Shown piece by piece: positions 13,463-22,329 of a DNA stretch of 22,969 nt (the stretch's first letter is position 1; each line of letters starts with the position of its first letter). Below the pieces are notes generated by a model. It was given only the letters and a program-made list of their open reading frames with translations. It was not told where the DNA came from and did not search any database. The translations under genes and the position numbers were made by a program. The stretch comes from an uncultured Clostridia bacterium (GTDB lineage Bacteria; Bacillota; Clostridia; UBA1381). The stretch covers positions 11,551-34,519 of the forward strand of contig CAJTPP010000017.1 in assembly GCA_910578235.1 (NCBI GenBank), read 5' to 3'.

Positions 13463-14764
13463 TTACTCATGATTTATTGTAAGAAAATAATTTTTATCCC
13501 TAATAACATAATAATTCCAATCTTTAGAAGATACATCCATATAATACGAACCCGCATTAACAGGTTCATCAGTGCTATCGCCATATTTGGTAGTTAATTC
13601 CAGCTCCTGTACTTCCCTGCATTTAAAAGTCAATCCGTGCGGATTACCGTCATACGTGAATATAGATTCACCTATATGCTCAACATGTACGCCTTTCGGA
13701 GCAATTTTCAAGCCGAATTTCTTTGTGCTGCTTTTGCCCGTACTATCTGTATATTTAATATACATAGACTTATAATAGCCTGATGTTGTCGGAGTACCTG
13801 TAATTGTACCGTCTGCGTTGATAGTCAGACCTGCCGGCTTAACTCCTCTTCTATATTCCCATGTGCATGGTTCAGTTTGTCCTTGTACTTTAAGCTGTAT
13901 ATTATATTCTTCTCCGCTTTCTGCCTGAATTAACTCAACTGATGACGCTGACATAGGTACTACTACAGTTGATCCTACAGGAGAATTAGAACTATAGTGA
14001 ATATTAGCATTAGTCAAATAATCATTATGATGCCCAATGTGGATAGCCTTCCATTCAGTCTCTGTTCCGTTATAATATACATCTTTTAATGCATAACAAT
14101 CAGCAAATGCATTTTCGCCAATTTCAGTCACAGCATTAGGAATAGTAATATTCGTCAATCTACATCCATTAAAAGCAGACTCTCCAATTTCGGTTATACT
14201 ATTCGGGATGATAATACCTGTCAAAGGACAGTTCAAAAATGTCCACCCGCCAATGAAAGTAACACCATCGGGAATTACGACATTCGTAAGTGCTATACAT
14301 TCGCTAAACAAACCGTCTATACTCGTCAAATCTTTAGGAAGTACAACAGTTGTAAGAGTCCAGCAACTCAAAAATGCCTGAGAACCAATATATGTAATGC
14401 TATCAGGTAAATCAATATTTTTCAGGTTATGACAATCAGCAAATGCCATTATACCTATCTCAGTTAAACCATCTGGGATAGTAATATTCGTAATATTTTC
14501 ACAATCATTAAACGCATAATCTCCAATAGACGTAACTCCTTTTTCTATAACAACTGTTTTCACAGATTTTGTGCCCCATGGTCCTTCGCTTCTATAATTC
14601 TCCATTGCTCCTGTACCGCTAATTGTCAATTTACCACTGTCATCAAGAGTCCATATTAAGCTTACGCCACATGTACCTCTTGTAGCTATCGCACTAACAT
14701 TAACAGGCAAAAAGGCCAGAAGCATTGTCAGCATAATTACAAAACTCAAAATTCTTTTCTTCAT
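13463..14764 (-). CDS. Secreted leucine-rich-repeat (BspA-type) protein
   Basis: A 433-residue exported protein. A signal peptide (about 1-25, ending VSA) leads into a short N-terminal domain 'WTLDDSGKLTISGTGAM', which in gut Firmicutes typically precedes BspA-type repeats. About seven LRR_5 repeats of about 23 residues follow (residues 70-250, consensus L.NI.IP..VTEIG..AF..C). After that come a putative Ig-like region with 'PAGLTINADGTITGTPTTSG' (about 325-350) and a C-terminal MBG-like domain with 'TYDGNPHGLTF' and 'PVNAGSYYMDV'. BspA-type proteins are thought to bind host or other surface proteins. No sortase or S-layer motif is seen. AAGGAGGA precedes ATG. Single gene between the ribosomal operon and the CDF gene, with its own promoter and terminator. 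Confidence 0.92.
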   Translation of the reverse strand: MKKRILSFVIMLTMLLAFLPVNVSAIATRGTCGVSLIWTLDDSGKLTISGTGAMENYRSEGPWGTKSVKTVVIEKGVTSIGDYAFNDCENITNITIPDGLTEIGIMAFADCHNLKNIDLPDSITYIGSQAFLSCWTLTTVVLPKDLTSIDGLFSECIALTNVVIPDGVTFIGGWTFLNCPLTGIIIPNSITEIGESAFNGCRLTNITIPNAVTEIGENAFADCYALKDVYYNGTETEWKAIHIGHHNDYLTNANIHYSSNSPVGSTVVVPMSASSVELIQAESGEEYNIQLKVQGQTEPCTWEYRRGVKPAGLTINADGTITGTPTTSGYYKSMYIKYTDSTGKSSTKKFGLKIAPKGVHVEHIGESIFTYDGNPHGLTFKCREVQELELTTKYGDSTDEPVNAGSYYMDVSSKDWNYYVIRDKNYFLTINHE

Positions 14765-14834
14765 GTCTTTTCCTCCTTAGTTACAATAAATATATATTTC
14801 CGCATACGCCAAAATTATACAATATTTTATAGTA

Positions 14835-14863
14835 ATTATATCACTTTTATATGATATTGTAAA
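14835..14863 (-). promoter_or_regulatory. Promoter of the leucine-rich-repeat gene
   Basis: On the minus strand TTTACA (14863-14858), 17-bp spacer, TATAAT (14840-14835), with TG one base before the -10 (extended -10). The leader is about 65 nt. Confidence 0.7.
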
Positions 14864-14900
14864 GACATAAAAAAAATATTTCCTCAATATATTGTAACAC

Positions 14901-14931
14901 AAAAAACCGAGGCATTTATTGCCTCGGTTTT
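14901..14931 (-). terminator. Terminator of the ribosomal protein operon
   Basis: A 12-bp perfect stem, AAAACCGAGGCA (14903-14914) with TGCCTCGGTTTT (14920-14931), loop 5 nt, followed on the minus strand by T's. It begins nine bases after the rplQ stop codon, so the operon ends here. Confidence 0.93.
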
Positions 14932-14939
14932 AATTAAAA

Positions 14940-15284
14940 TTAATCTACAAGTTCAAGAACCGCCATAGGAGCGCTGTCACCGCGGCGCGGACCTAACTGC
15001 ATAATTCTTGTGTAACCGCCGTTTCTGTCAGCATACTTAGGAGCTATCTCAGCGAAAACCTTTGTTACAACGTCTTCCTTTGTTATGAACTCCAATACCT
15101 GACGACGAGAATGTAGTGTATTTGCCTTGCCAAGAGTAATCATTTTTTCAGCCATACTCTGAGTTTCTTTTGCTCTTGTCAAAGTAGTTTCAATTCTACC
15201 CGTCTCCAGAAAGCTTGTCACAAGATTGCGAAGCATTGCTTTTCTCTGGTCTGTTGGGCGATTTAACTTTCTTGTTCCCGGCAT
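14940..15284 (-). CDS. rplQ: 50S ribosomal protein L17
   Basis: L17 of the large ribosomal subunit, 114 residues. The N-terminal '[17 protein letters not shown]' signature and '[19 protein letters not shown]' are diagnostic, as is the C-terminal '[26 protein letters not shown]'. It is the last gene of the alpha operon, 15 bases after rpoA, and its stop is followed by a strong terminator. The ATG at 15284 has AGGAGGTAACGG upstream. Length and context are standard. Confidence 0.98.
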   Translation of the reverse strand: MPGTRKLNRPTDQRKAMLRNLVTSFLETGRIETTLTRAKETQSMAEKMITLGKANTLHSRRQVLEFITKEDVVTKVFAEIAPKYADRNGGYTRIMQLGPRRGDSAPMAVLELVD

Positions 15285-15299
15285 AACCGTTACCTCCTA

Positions 15300-16250
15300 T
15301 TAATCTTCTTCTTTTTTAAGGTAAAGACCTAAACCATTTAATTTGTTTATGACTTCTTCAAGCGACTTTCTGCCAAGGTTTCTGACCTTCATCATGTCCT
15401 CTTCAGACTTATTTGTAAGATCTTCCACCGTATTGATACCCGCACGCTTCAAACAGTTGTATGAACGAACCGACAAATCCAATTCTTCTATCGTCATTTC
15501 AAGAACCTTTTCTTTCTTGTTTTCTTCCTTTTCAACGATAATCTCTGTATTTTTAGCATCGTCAGAAAGATCAACAAACAATGAAAGTAATTCGTTCATT
15601 ATCTTAGCAGCCAATGATACAGCTTCGTCAGGCTTTATTGTACCGTTTGTCCAAAGCTCTACCGTCAGTTCCTCTCTGTCCGTATATTGACCAACACGAG
15701 TGTTTTCTACTGTATAATTAACCTTTGTTACAGGAGTATAGATAGAATCCACAGGGATTACGCCAATAACCGGCTGCATAGCCTGCTTGTTCTTTTCAGC
15801 GCTTACATAGCCTCTTCCTGTTGACAGAGTAATCTCAATATAAAGATTAGCGTCATCATTCAGAGTTGCGATATGAAGGTCCGGATTAAAAATCTCCACG
15901 TCATCATCACGCTTAATGTCATTTGCTGTTATTTCCTGAGCGCCCTTTGCCTCAATGTAAACAGTCTTTGGAAGGTCGCCGTGAATTTTCAGGGCAAGCT
16001 TCTTGATGTTCAGAATAAGCTCTGTAACATCCTCCTTTACTCCGGGCATTGTTGAGAATTCGTGCTGCACGCCCTCAATCTTAATTGATGTCGCAGCCGC
16101 TCCAGGTAATGATGAAAGTAAAATTCTGCGAAGTGAATTTCCAAGTGTAGTTCCGTAACCACGCTCAAGCGGTGATACCACAAATTTGCCGTATCTGCCA
16201 TCCTCACTCATCTCAACGCATTCTATATTAGGCTTTTCCATTTCTATCAT
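15300..16250 (-). CDS. rpoA: DNA-directed RNA polymerase subunit alpha
   Basis: The 316-residue alpha subunit of RNA polymerase. The N-terminal domain (about 1-230), which dimerises and assembles beta and beta', contains '[21 protein letters not shown]' with only usual substitutions. A charged linker (about 230-245, Glu/Lys-rich) joins the C-terminal domain (about 245-316), which contacts UP-element DNA and activators and carries '[22 protein letters not shown]' and '[11 protein letters not shown]'. AAAGGAGGG precedes ATG by eight bases. A 107-nt spacer with small hairpins separates it from rpsD. Confidence 0.98.
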   Translation of the reverse strand: MIEMEKPNIECVEMSEDGRYGKFVVSPLERGYGTTLGNSLRRILLSSLPGAAATSIKIEGVQHEFSTMPGVKEDVTELILNIKKLALKIHGDLPKTVYIEAKGAQEITANDIKRDDDVEIFNPDLHIATLNDDANLYIEITLSTGRGYVSAEKNKQAMQPVIGVIPVDSIYTPVTKVNYTVENTRVGQYTDREELTVELWTNGTIKPDEAVSLAAKIMNELLSLFVDLSDDAKNTEIIVEKEENKKEKVLEMTIEELDLSVRSYNCLKRAGINTVEDLTNKSEEDMMKVRNLGRKSLEEVINKLNGLGLYLKKEED

Positions 16251-16319
16251 TTCAGAACCCTCCTTTATAATCTGAGACAGGTACGAAGCAGAGCAAACGC
16301 TCCGCCCTCTCTCTTAAAA

Positions 16320-16355
16320 ACATGTATATATATCCACTTACCGAGGGTAACATGT
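16320..16355 (-). other. Hairpin in the rpsD-rpoA spacer
   Basis: Two ACATGT palindromes (16320-16325 and 16350-16355) can pair with each other and enclose TTACC/GGTAA (16338-16342/16346-16350, loop of three; one base shared). A further GAGC/GCTC hairpin lies nearer rpoA. No U-tract follows, so this is not a terminator; it may be a processing site or adjust rpoA translation. Confidence 0.35.
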
Positions 16356-16357
16356 AA

Positions 16358-16951
16358 TTATTTAGAATAAAGCTCGACGATAAGGTGTTCTTCAACTTCG
16401 TAGTCGATGTCCTCTCTTGCCGCCAATGCAAGAACCTTACCTGTAAGTGTGTTCTTGTCCATTGAAAGCCACTTTGGAACAACCCTGTTCGCATTTGTCT
16501 CAACGATTTCCTTGATTCTAACAGAGTTTTTACTCTTTTCTCTTACTGCTACTACATCACCCGGCTTTACAAGGTATGACGGGATGTCCACCTTCTGACC
16601 GTTTACTGTGATATGACCGTGATTAACAATCTGTCTTGCTTCACGTCTTGTATTAGCCAATCCCAATCTGAAAACAACATTGTCAAGTCTTGACTCAAGA
16701 ATTTGAAGGAGCATCTCACCTGTGATGCCTTGTCTCTTTGTAGCCATTACGTAGTACTTTCTGAACTGCTTCTCAAGCACACCGTAGATGAACTTAACCT
16801 TTTGCTTTTCATTAAGCTGCAAGCCATATTCAGACTGCTTTTTTCTGCCCTGCTTAGGGTTCTTGTTAGATGACTTATCTATACCCATCGTTGCCGGATT
16901 GATGCCCAAAGTTCTGCATCTTTTCAGCACCGGTTGTCTGTTAACTGCCAT
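16358..16951 (-). CDS. rpsD: 30S ribosomal protein S4
   Basis: S4 of the small subunit, 197 residues, a primary 16S rRNA binding protein and in several bacteria the autoregulator of its own operon. The S4 RNA-binding domain (about residues 88-150) is clear: '[31 protein letters not shown]'. The N-terminus, '[19 protein letters not shown]', is of the zinc-free type with only one cysteine. Located in the alpha operon between rpsK and rpoA, as in clostridia and enterics but not Bacillus subtilis, where rpsD is elsewhere. The ATG at 16951 has AAGGAGG upstream. Confidence 0.98.
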   Translation of the reverse strand: MAVNRQPVLKRCRTLGINPATMGIDKSSNKNPKQGRKKQSEYGLQLNEKQKVKFIYGVLEKQFRKYYVMATKRQGITGEMLLQILESRLDNVVFRLGLANTRREARQIVNHGHITVNGQKVDIPSYLVKPGDVVAVREKSKNSVRIKEIVETNANRVVPKWLSMDKNTLTGKVLALAAREDIDYEVEEHLIVELYSK

Positions 16952-16983
16952 TCTGTTTTTCCTCCTTTACACTTAATTACAAA

Positions 16984-17382
16984 TCAGACTCTTCTTCTCT
17001 TAGGCGGTCTGCAGCCGTTATGAGGAATAGGTGTTACGTCCTTAATCATTGTAACATCAAGACCTGTTGCCTGTAAAGCTCTGATTGCCGCTTCACGTCC
17101 AGCACCCGGTCCCTTAACGTAAACCTCGACTGTTTTCATACCGTGTTCCATAGCTGCTTTAGCTGCTGTTTCAGCTGCTGACTGGGCAGCGAACGGAGTG
17201 CTCTTTCTTGAGCCGCGGAAGCCTAAACCGCCGGCACTTGCCCAAGATATAGCATTACCTGCCGTATCTGTAATTGTAACTATTGTATTGTTGAAAGTAG
17301 AACGGATATGAGCCGCGCCTTTTTCAATATTCTTTCTATCACGACGTCTTGTACGTGTAGTTTTCTTTGCTACCTTTGCCAT
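16984..17382 (-). CDS. rpsK: 30S ribosomal protein S11
   Basis: S11, 132 residues, part of the platform of the small subunit near the mRNA exit. The core '[18 protein letters not shown]', '[14 protein letters not shown]' and C-terminal '[18 protein letters not shown]' are nearly invariant in bacteria. A basic N-terminus precedes it. It lies 17 bases after rpsM and 32 before rpsD, in the usual alpha-operon order, with AAGGAGG ahead of the start. Confidence 0.98.
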   Translation of the reverse strand: MAKVAKKTTRTRRRDRKNIEKGAAHIRSTFNNTIVTITDTAGNAISWASAGGLGFRGSRKSTPFAAQSAAETAAKAAMEHGMKTVEVYVKGPGAGREAAIRALQATGLDVTMIKDVTPIPHNGCRPPKRRRV

Positions 17383-17399
17383 TTAGCTTAGTCCCTCCT

Positions 17400-17768
17400 T
17401 TATTTCTTCTTACCTGCGATAGTTCTTGCAGGGCCCTTGCGGGTTCTTGCATTGTTCTTAGTGTTTTGTCCTCTTACCGGCAGACCTTTTCTGTGACGGA
17501 TACCTCTGTAGCATCCGATTTCCATAAGTCTCTTGATATCAAGAGCAATCTGACGTCTGAGGTCACCCTCAACCGTATACTGAGCGTCAATAGCCTCTCT
17601 TAGCTTACTAACGTCTCCTTCTGTCAGATCCTTAACTCTTGTATCAGGATTAATACCTGTCTCGGAAAGGATCTTCTGAGAACTCTTTAGTCCAATGCCA
17701 TATATATAGGTAAGACCAACTTCTACTCTCTTTTCTCTTGGTAAGTCAACACCTGCTATTCTTGCCAT
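17400..17768 (-). CDS. rpsM: 30S ribosomal protein S13
   Basis: S13, 122 residues, a head protein of the small subunit that bridges to the large subunit and contacts P-site tRNA. '[26 protein letters not shown]' opens the protein; '[17 protein letters not shown]' and the basic tail '[20 protein letters not shown]' are typical. GGAGGTG (17778-17784) lies nine bases before ATG. It is preceded by an unusually long spacer (268 bp) from rpmJ with hairpins and two possible promoters, so it is probably the first gene of a separately controlled alpha operon. Confidence 0.98.
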   Translation of the reverse strand: MARIAGVDLPREKRVEVGLTYIYGIGLKSSQKILSETGINPDTRVKDLTEGDVSKLREAIDAQYTVEGDLRRQIALDIKRLMEIGCYRGIRHRKGLPVRGQNTKNNARTRKGPARTIAGKKK

Positions 17769-17810
17769 ACTTTTCTACACCTCCATTAAAAGATATCATC
17801 AAAAAATTTT

Positions 17811-17839
17811 TATATAGTGTTGTATTAAAACCTGTTCAA
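17811..17839 (-). promoter_or_regulatory. Candidate internal promoter before rpsM (proximal)
   Basis: On the minus strand TTGAAC (17839-17834), 17-bp spacer, TATATA (17816-17811). Transcription would begin about 36 bases before rpsM. It overlaps the stem at 17825-17858. Confidence 0.45.
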
Positions 17840-18007
17840 GCCTTTTTCACGGTTTTAACCGCCTTAGTCAGCCGCGCTTAAACAAGTCATAAACAAATTT
17901 TAATTTGTAAACCGCATTAAATCATGATACGCTAAGCGTTTCAAATTTAAGCGCTGTTCACACTTTCTTTTCGGATACCTCGTACTCATTAAACGTCAAT
18001 CCGAAAA
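17825..18007 (-). promoter_or_regulatory. Structured spacer between rpmJ and rpsM, candidate S4-type leader
   Basis: Several perfect stems lie in this 268-bp spacer: a 9-bp stem TTTTCGGAT/ATCCGAAAA (17968-17976/17999-18007), AGCGTTT/AAGCGCT (17935-17941/17949-17955, one wobble), ACAAATT/AATTTGT (17893-17899/17902-17908), and TTAAAACC/GGTTTTAA (17825-17832/17851-17858). The last competes with CGGTT/AACCG (17850-17854/17857-17861). No U-tract follows any stem. Because rpsD lies in this operon, and S4 controls the alpha operon of enterics through a leader before rpsM, a similar control is plausible here. Confidence 0.4.
17916..17944 (-). promoter_or_regulatory. Candidate internal promoter before rpsM (distal)
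   Basis: On the minus strand TTGAAA (17944-17939), 17-bp spacer, TTTAAT (17921-17916) with an upstream TG. Transcripts would carry a leader of about 140 nt including the hairpins at 17825-17908. Confidence 0.4.
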
Positions 18008-18036
18008 ATTTACGAAATATACCAAAGATGGATTGC

Positions 18037-18180
<144 letters not shown>

Positions 18181-18214
18181 TCAACATTCGGAATACACCG
18201 AAATATGAGCCAAA

Positions 18215-18433
18215 CTATTTACTTCTCCATGTAATTCTGCCTCTTGTAAGATCATAAGGACTCATTTCAAGAGTAACCTTATCACCGGGCAAAATCTTTA
18301 TGAAATTCATTCTCAGTTTGCCTGAAATATGCGCTAACACCTGGTGCCCATTTTCAAGCTCCACTTTAAACATTGCGTTGGGCAGATTTTCAACAACCGT
18401 ACCCTCTAATTCTAAGACATCTTCCTTAGCCAC
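18215..18433 (-). CDS. infA: Translation initiation factor IF-1
   Basis: IF-1, 72 residues, a single S1-like OB-fold that binds the ribosomal A site during initiation together with IF-2 and IF-3. '[29 protein letters not shown]' and '[21 protein letters not shown]' match the family over the full length. AGGAGG lies before the start. It is placed between the KOW-domain gene and rpmJ, the standard clostridial arrangement. Confidence 0.98.
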   Translation of the reverse strand: MAKEDVLELEGTVVENLPNAMFKVELENGHQVLAHISGKLRMNFIKILPGDKVTLEMSPYDLTRGRITWRSK

Positions 18434-18454
18434 GCTATATCCTCCTTAGAAACT

Positions 18455-18712
18455 TTAACTAAATTCCGACAATGCTTTTCGCACCTCAGAGTTTGTAACC
18501 TTTCCCTGAGTGTTCAGCTTACCGCTGATAAACTCCGAAACAGATTTTGTACCCTGAATATGCTTGAGCTTTTTCTTTTTCGGACGGTCTACCTTACGCA
18601 ATTCGCCGTTTGCCAGATAAGCAAAATTACCTTCTCTCGACAAAACAACAAACAGATCGCCCTTGTCTCGTCCCGCAATAGAACGGACTATTGAACCCTC
18701 TATAATCTCCAT
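18455..18712 (-). CDS. KOW-domain RNA-binding protein (L14e/L27e-like)
   Basis: An 85-residue protein with an N-terminal KOW motif (about residues 4-30, 'EGSIVRSIAGRDKGDLFVVL') followed by a basic stretch 'RPKKKKLKHI' (43-52). It belongs to a family annotated as KOW domain-containing or L14e/L6e/L27e-like RNA-binding protein, found in clostridia exactly here between map and infA. The KOW fold and basic patch imply RNA or ribosome binding; the precise role is not established. It begins nine bases after map ends, with AGGAGT upstream. Confidence 0.88.
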   Translation of the reverse strand: MEIIEGSIVRSIAGRDKGDLFVVLSREGNFAYLANGELRKVDRPKKKKLKHIQGTKSVSEFISGKLNTQGKVTNSEVRKALSEFS

Positions 18713-18721
18713 ACCTTACTC

Positions 18722-19468
18722 CTACAACGTCAATATTTCATAACCGTCTTTTGTAATTAATACAGTGTTTTCATAGTGGGCCGATAAACTTCCGTCATCA
18801 GTCACAACAGTCCAGTCATCATCAAGGACTGCCACCTTATAGCTTCCAGCGTTAATCATTGGCTCAATGGCGAGCGTCATGCCTGCCGCAAGCTTTACCC
18901 CATGACCTGCTCTGCCGAAATTCGGCACACTCGGATCCTCATGAAGACTTTGTCCTATACCGTGTCCCACAAGATCACGGACAACGCCGTAACCGTGTTT
19001 CTCCGCATAGTTTTGGATTGCTGACGAAACATCACCTAATTTGGCACCGTGTTTCAAATACTTTAATCCCTCAAAAAAGCTCTGACGCGTTACATCTATA
19101 AGCTGCTGCGCCTCATCGGAAATTTTTCCGACTGCGAAAGTTCTTGCCGCATCACTGTGCCAGCCGTCAAGCACGGTACCCATATCAATGCTTATTATAT
19201 CGCCTTCCCTGAGCACAGCCTTTTTACTCGGTATACCGTGAACCACCTCGTCATTTACTGACGCGCAAATACTTCCCGGAAAACCGTTATAATTGAGGAA
19301 ATTAGGTTTACCACCCTTTGAAATAATAAAATCATACGCGATTTTATCAAGATGCGCCGTATTCACTCCAGGCTTTATCTGGCTTTCAATAAGCTCCAGA
19401 GCTTCCTTAGTGATTTTAGCCGACGCACGCATTTTTTCAACTTGACTTGCAGATTTTACAGTTATCAT
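18722..19468 (-). CDS. map: Methionine aminopeptidase, type I
   Basis: A 248-residue metalloenzyme that removes the initiator methionine from nascent proteins after deformylation. The five metal ligands are present: Asp95 ('SIDMG'), Asp106 ('HSDAART'), His169 ('GHGIG'), Glu202 ('IEPM') and Glu233 ('HYENTV'); His77 and His176 complete the active site. It lacks the N-terminal SH3-binding zinc motif and the type II insert, so it is type Ia. Five bases separate it from adk; its ribosome-binding site lies within the end of adk, suggesting translational coupling. Confidence 0.97.
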   Translation of the reverse strand: MITVKSASQVEKMRASAKITKEALELIESQIKPGVNTAHLDKIAYDFIISKGGKPNFLNYNGFPGSICASVNDEVVHGIPSKKAVLREGDIISIDMGTVLDGWHSDAARTFAVGKISDEAQQLIDVTRQSFFEGLKYLKHGAKLGDVSSAIQNYAEKHGYGVVRDLVGHGIGQSLHEDPSVPNFGRAGHGVKLAAGMTLAIEPMINAGSYKVAVLDDDWTVVTDDGSLSAHYENTVLITKDGYEILTL

Positions 19469-19473
19469 CTGAA

Positions 19474-20112
19474 TTACACCTCAAGTCCCAGAGCCACAGC
19501 AACATTTTTTGTAGTGTCTTCAAGCTTCTCCTCACCCTGAGCAGTCACAAGAATACCTTCTTTTTTGTAATATTCCTTTATAGGCTCCGTCTGTTCATGA
19601 TAGACATTAAGTCTGTTTTTAATTGTATCGGGGTTATCGTCAGCACGCTGAATTAACTCCCCGCCGCATTTATCACATTTACCCTCATTTTCAGGCTTAT
19701 TTGAAATGACGTTGTACGGAGCGCCGCACTTTGAGCATTCACGTCTTGATGAAAGACGCTCTACAATTTTCTCATCGTCAACTTCAAGAGACAGCACCTT
19801 GTCAATCGTTATACCCGAATTTGTAAGTGCCTCAGCCTGAGCTGTTGTGCGCGGAAATCCGTCAAGGATAAATCCGTCTGCACAATCAGGCTTCTGTAAT
19901 CTTTCTTTTATAAGTTCAACCATTACGTCATCCGGAACAAGTTTGCCGGCATTAATAAGCTTTTCCACACTTTTGCCGATTTCCGTCTGTTCCTTGATGG
20001 CGGTTCTCAGCATAACACCTGTTGAAATAGTGTTAATGCCAAGACGCTTTGATAAAATTTCTCCCTGAGTGCCTTTACCGGCCCCCGGGGGGCCCATTAA
20101 TACCAAATTCAT
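19474..20112 (-). CDS. adk: Adenylate kinase
   Basis: A 212-residue enzyme interconverting ATP + AMP and 2 ADP. The P-loop GPPGAGKGT is at residues 7-15; 'DGFPRTTAQAEAL' contains the AMP-binding part; the LID domain is the long form with a four-cysteine zinc site (Cys126, Cys129, Cys146, Cys149), typical of Gram-positives. AAAGGCGG lies eight bases before ATG. A 123-bp spacer with a 12-bp inverted repeat separates it from secY, larger than the other gaps around it. Confidence 0.98.
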   Translation of the reverse strand: MNLVLMGPPGAGKGTQGEILSKRLGINTISTGVMLRTAIKEQTEIGKSVEKLINAGKLVPDDVMVELIKERLQKPDCADGFILDGFPRTTAQAEALTNSGITIDKVLSLEVDDEKIVERLSSRRECSKCGAPYNVISNKPENEGKCDKCGGELIQRADDNPDTIKNRLNVYHEQTEPIKEYYKKEGILVTAQGEEKLEDTTKNVAVALGLEV

Positions 20113-20159
20113 ATATATACCGCCTTTCTGCTTTTCCGAAAATTTCAGAGCTTAATACA

Positions 20160-20216
20160 ATTTTGATTTTTATATATACCATATGAGCATAATATACGTG
20201 TTCAAAAAATCAAAAT
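20160..20216 (-). repeat. 12-bp perfect inverted repeat between secY and adk
   Basis: ATTTTGATTTTT (20160-20171) is exactly complementary to AAAAATCAAAAT (20205-20216), loop 33 nt. Transcribed from the minus strand it would form a stem 15-20 bases after the secY stop. It has no G/C clamp and no U-tract after it, so a normal terminator is unlikely. Confidence 0.55.
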
Positions 20217-20235
20217 GTGTCTAATACGCAATTCT

Positions 20236-21555
20236 TTATTCAAGGAAACCTTTATAATGACGCATAGTCATCTGCGACTCAATCTGTCTTACTGTTTCAA
20301 GCGCAACACCTTCCATAATCAGCAAAGAAGTACCGCCGATCTGAAGTGATGGTATATTGAATACGGCTCCGACAATTACCGGCATTATAGCGATAGCAGC
20401 AAGGAAAAACGCTCCGATAAGATTTAATCTTGAAGAAATCTTTCCTATATAATCGCTTGTCGGCTTACCAGGTCTTATACCCGGAATATATCCGCCGCTT
20501 TTCTTCATGTTATTCGCAAGCTCAATCGGATTGAACTGAATTGACGAATAGAAATATGTGAAGAACAATATAAGCAGCGCATACAATACAGCATAAACAA
20601 CGCTGGTCCACCACTGAGACGCATAACCTGCTGACAAACAGCCGAGGATATAATATCCAATACCCGTCTGAGGCATATTGCCGCCTGTCACCAATCTAAC
20701 GATTGTCGCAGGGAACGCCATAATTGATGAAGCAAAAATGATCGGCATAACGCCGCCTGCCGCAACCTTAATCGGAATATTCGTGCTCTGACCGCCGTAC
20801 ATCTTTCTGCCCACCACGCGCTTTGCGTACTGAACAGGAATTCTGCGCTCAGCGTCTGAGAAAAATACAACGAAGGTTATAGCCGCAACAGCTACTATAA
20901 TTACAGCCGCAAGGAATACAATTCCTCCCGCGGTAAGACCTGTACTCAGCTTCTGCTGATACAGATTATATGCGGCTGTCGGTATTCTTGAAACAATACC
21001 CGCAAAGATGATAAGCGAAACACCGTTTCCAAGACCTTTTTCCGTAATAAGCTCACCCAGCCAGATAATAAACGCCGTGCCTGCGGTGAACGTGAGTACG
21101 ATTACAAAGAAAGTAAGTACGCTCGGATTTGTGATAGCGTTACCCATGTTGAACAATGTAACATATAGTCCCGCGCCCTGCACAAACGCAAGCACAATAC
21201 CAAGATATCTCGTAATCTTGTTAATCTTTTTTCTGCCTTCTACGCCTTCTTTTGCGAGACGTTCAAGTGAAGGTATTGCAACCGTCAGAAGCTGAACAAT
21301 AATCGACGCGTTGATGTATGGTGAAACACCCATTGCCATAACCGTCGCGTTTGAAAACGCGCCGCCTGTAAATACATCAAACAAACTGAACAGATCAGTA
21401 CCGCCGTTGCCCAAAAACGCCTGCATTGCTTCCGTACTCAGATAAGGCACCGGAATATGCGCACCGAATCTGAATATGATAAGCATCATCAGTGTAAATA
21501 AAATTCTACGACGTAAGTCAGGGATTTTCCATGCATTTCTTAAAGTCTGAAGCAC
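20236..21555 (-). CDS. secY: Protein translocase subunit SecY
   Basis: A 439-residue central pore of the Sec translocon, with ten membrane helices. 'RRRILFTLMMLIIFRFGAHIPVPYL' (helix 1 region), 'GVSPYINASIIVQLL' (helix 2), 'NGVSLIIFAGI' and 'PIELANNMKKSGGYIPGIRPG' (the cytoplasmic loop that binds SecA/ribosome) are family hallmarks, and the C-terminus 'MTMRHYKGFLE' is typical. It starts one base after the rplO stop codon, so its ribosome-binding site lies inside rplO and translation is probably coupled. Confidence 0.98.
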   Translation of the reverse strand: MLQTLRNAWKIPDLRRRILFTLMMLIIFRFGAHIPVPYLSTEAMQAFLGNGGTDLFSLFDVFTGGAFSNATVMAMGVSPYINASIIVQLLTVAIPSLERLAKEGVEGRKKINKITRYLGIVLAFVQGAGLYVTLFNMGNAITNPSVLTFFVIVLTFTAGTAFIIWLGELITEKGLGNGVSLIIFAGIVSRIPTAAYNLYQQKLSTGLTAGGIVFLAAVIIVAVAAITFVVFFSDAERRIPVQYAKRVVGRKMYGGQSTNIPIKVAAGGVMPIIFASSIMAFPATIVRLVTGGNMPQTGIGYYILGCLSAGYASQWWTSVVYAVLYALLILFFTYFYSSIQFNPIELANNMKKSGGYIPGIRPGKPTSDYIGKISSRLNLIGAFFLAAIAIMPVIVGAVFNIPSLQIGGTSLLIMEGVALETVRQIESQMTMRHYKGFLE

Positions 21556-21556
21556 T

Positions 21557-21997
21557 TTACATCACCTCTGCCTTTCCGCCTGCCTTTTCTATTTTTTCCT
21601 TCGCAGAAGCACTCATCTTTGCAACTCTTACAGTAAGCTTCTTTGTAAGCTCACCTCTGCCCAAAATTTTGACGCCGTCAAGAGTTTTGCTGATAATACC
21701 GTTTTCTTTCAATACTTCAGCTGTAACTTCAATTCCGTCTTCAAGCTTGTTAAGCTCCTCAACATTGACTGCTACATACTGCTTTGCAAATATATTTTTA
21801 AAACCACGTTTAGGAAGTCTTCTGTAAAGTGGCATCTGACCGCCTTCAAAGCCAGGTCTTACGCCGCCGCCTGAACGTGCGTTCTGTCCTTTATGACCTT
21901 TTCCCGAAGTTTTACCTGTGCCGCTTCCGATACCTCTGCCGACTCTCTTTGGAGCGAACTTGGAACCTTCAGCAGGTTTTAATTCGTTTAAGTTCAT
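21557..21997 (-). CDS. rplO: 50S ribosomal protein L15
   Basis: L15, 146 residues. The glycine-rich N-terminus '[25 protein letters not shown]' and '[20 protein letters not shown]' are diagnostic; the C-terminal half is the usual globular domain. AAGGAGGTGC precedes ATG. It sits between rpmD and secY and abuts secY. Confidence 0.98.
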   Translation of the reverse strand: MNLNELKPAEGSKFAPKRVGRGIGSGTGKTSGKGHKGQNARSGGGVRPGFEGGQMPLYRRLPKRGFKNIFAKQYVAVNVEELNKLEDGIEVTAEVLKENGIISKTLDGVKILGRGELTKKLTVRVAKMSASAKEKIEKAGGKAEVM

Positions 21998-22016
21998 TTA
22001 CTGCACCTCCTTGCTA

Positions 22017-22196
22017 TTAGTTTTCTTCAACTGTTATCAGATGAGAAACCTTGTTTATCATTCCTCTGATCTGAGGTGTGTCATTATGCTCAACGACACT
22101 TCTTATTTTCTTTAGTCCCAAAGCCTCGACAGTGGCAATCTGATCCTTTTTTCTGCCGATAGTGCTTTTAACTAATGTAATTTTTAGTTTAGCCAT
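22017..22196 (-). CDS. rpmD: 50S ribosomal protein L30
   Basis: L30, 59 residues, a small surface protein of the large subunit: '[25 protein letters not shown]' and '[19 protein letters not shown]' cover the family. GGAGGAC lies about eight bases upstream of ATG 22196. The spacer to rpsE (133 bp) is unusually long for this operon and structured. Confidence 0.97.
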   Translation of the reverse strand: MAKLKITLVKSTIGRKKDQIATVEALGLKKIRSVVEHNDTPQIRGMINKVSHLITVEEN

Positions 22197-22223
22197 TTAT
22201 CGTGTCCTCCTACGCTATCACAA

Positions 22224-22282
22224 ATTGCAGGCAATTTGCCTTGGATGCAACAGCATCTGCCAATTCGCAGCATACCTGCAAT
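22224..22282 (-). repeat. Structured spacer between rpsE and rpmD
   Basis: ATTGCAGG (22224-22231) pairs with CCTGCAAT (22275-22282), 8 bp perfect. Inside is GATGC/GCATC (22244-22248/22253-22257) with loop AACA, and shorter TTG/CAA and AATT/AATT pairings. On the transcript the folded element ends about 27 bases before the rpmD start codon. No U-tract. Confidence 0.5.
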
Positions 22283-22329
22283 ACTGCGTGTTGTTCAGCT
22301 ACAGCTTACCATGTAAGCCTCTGACCTTA

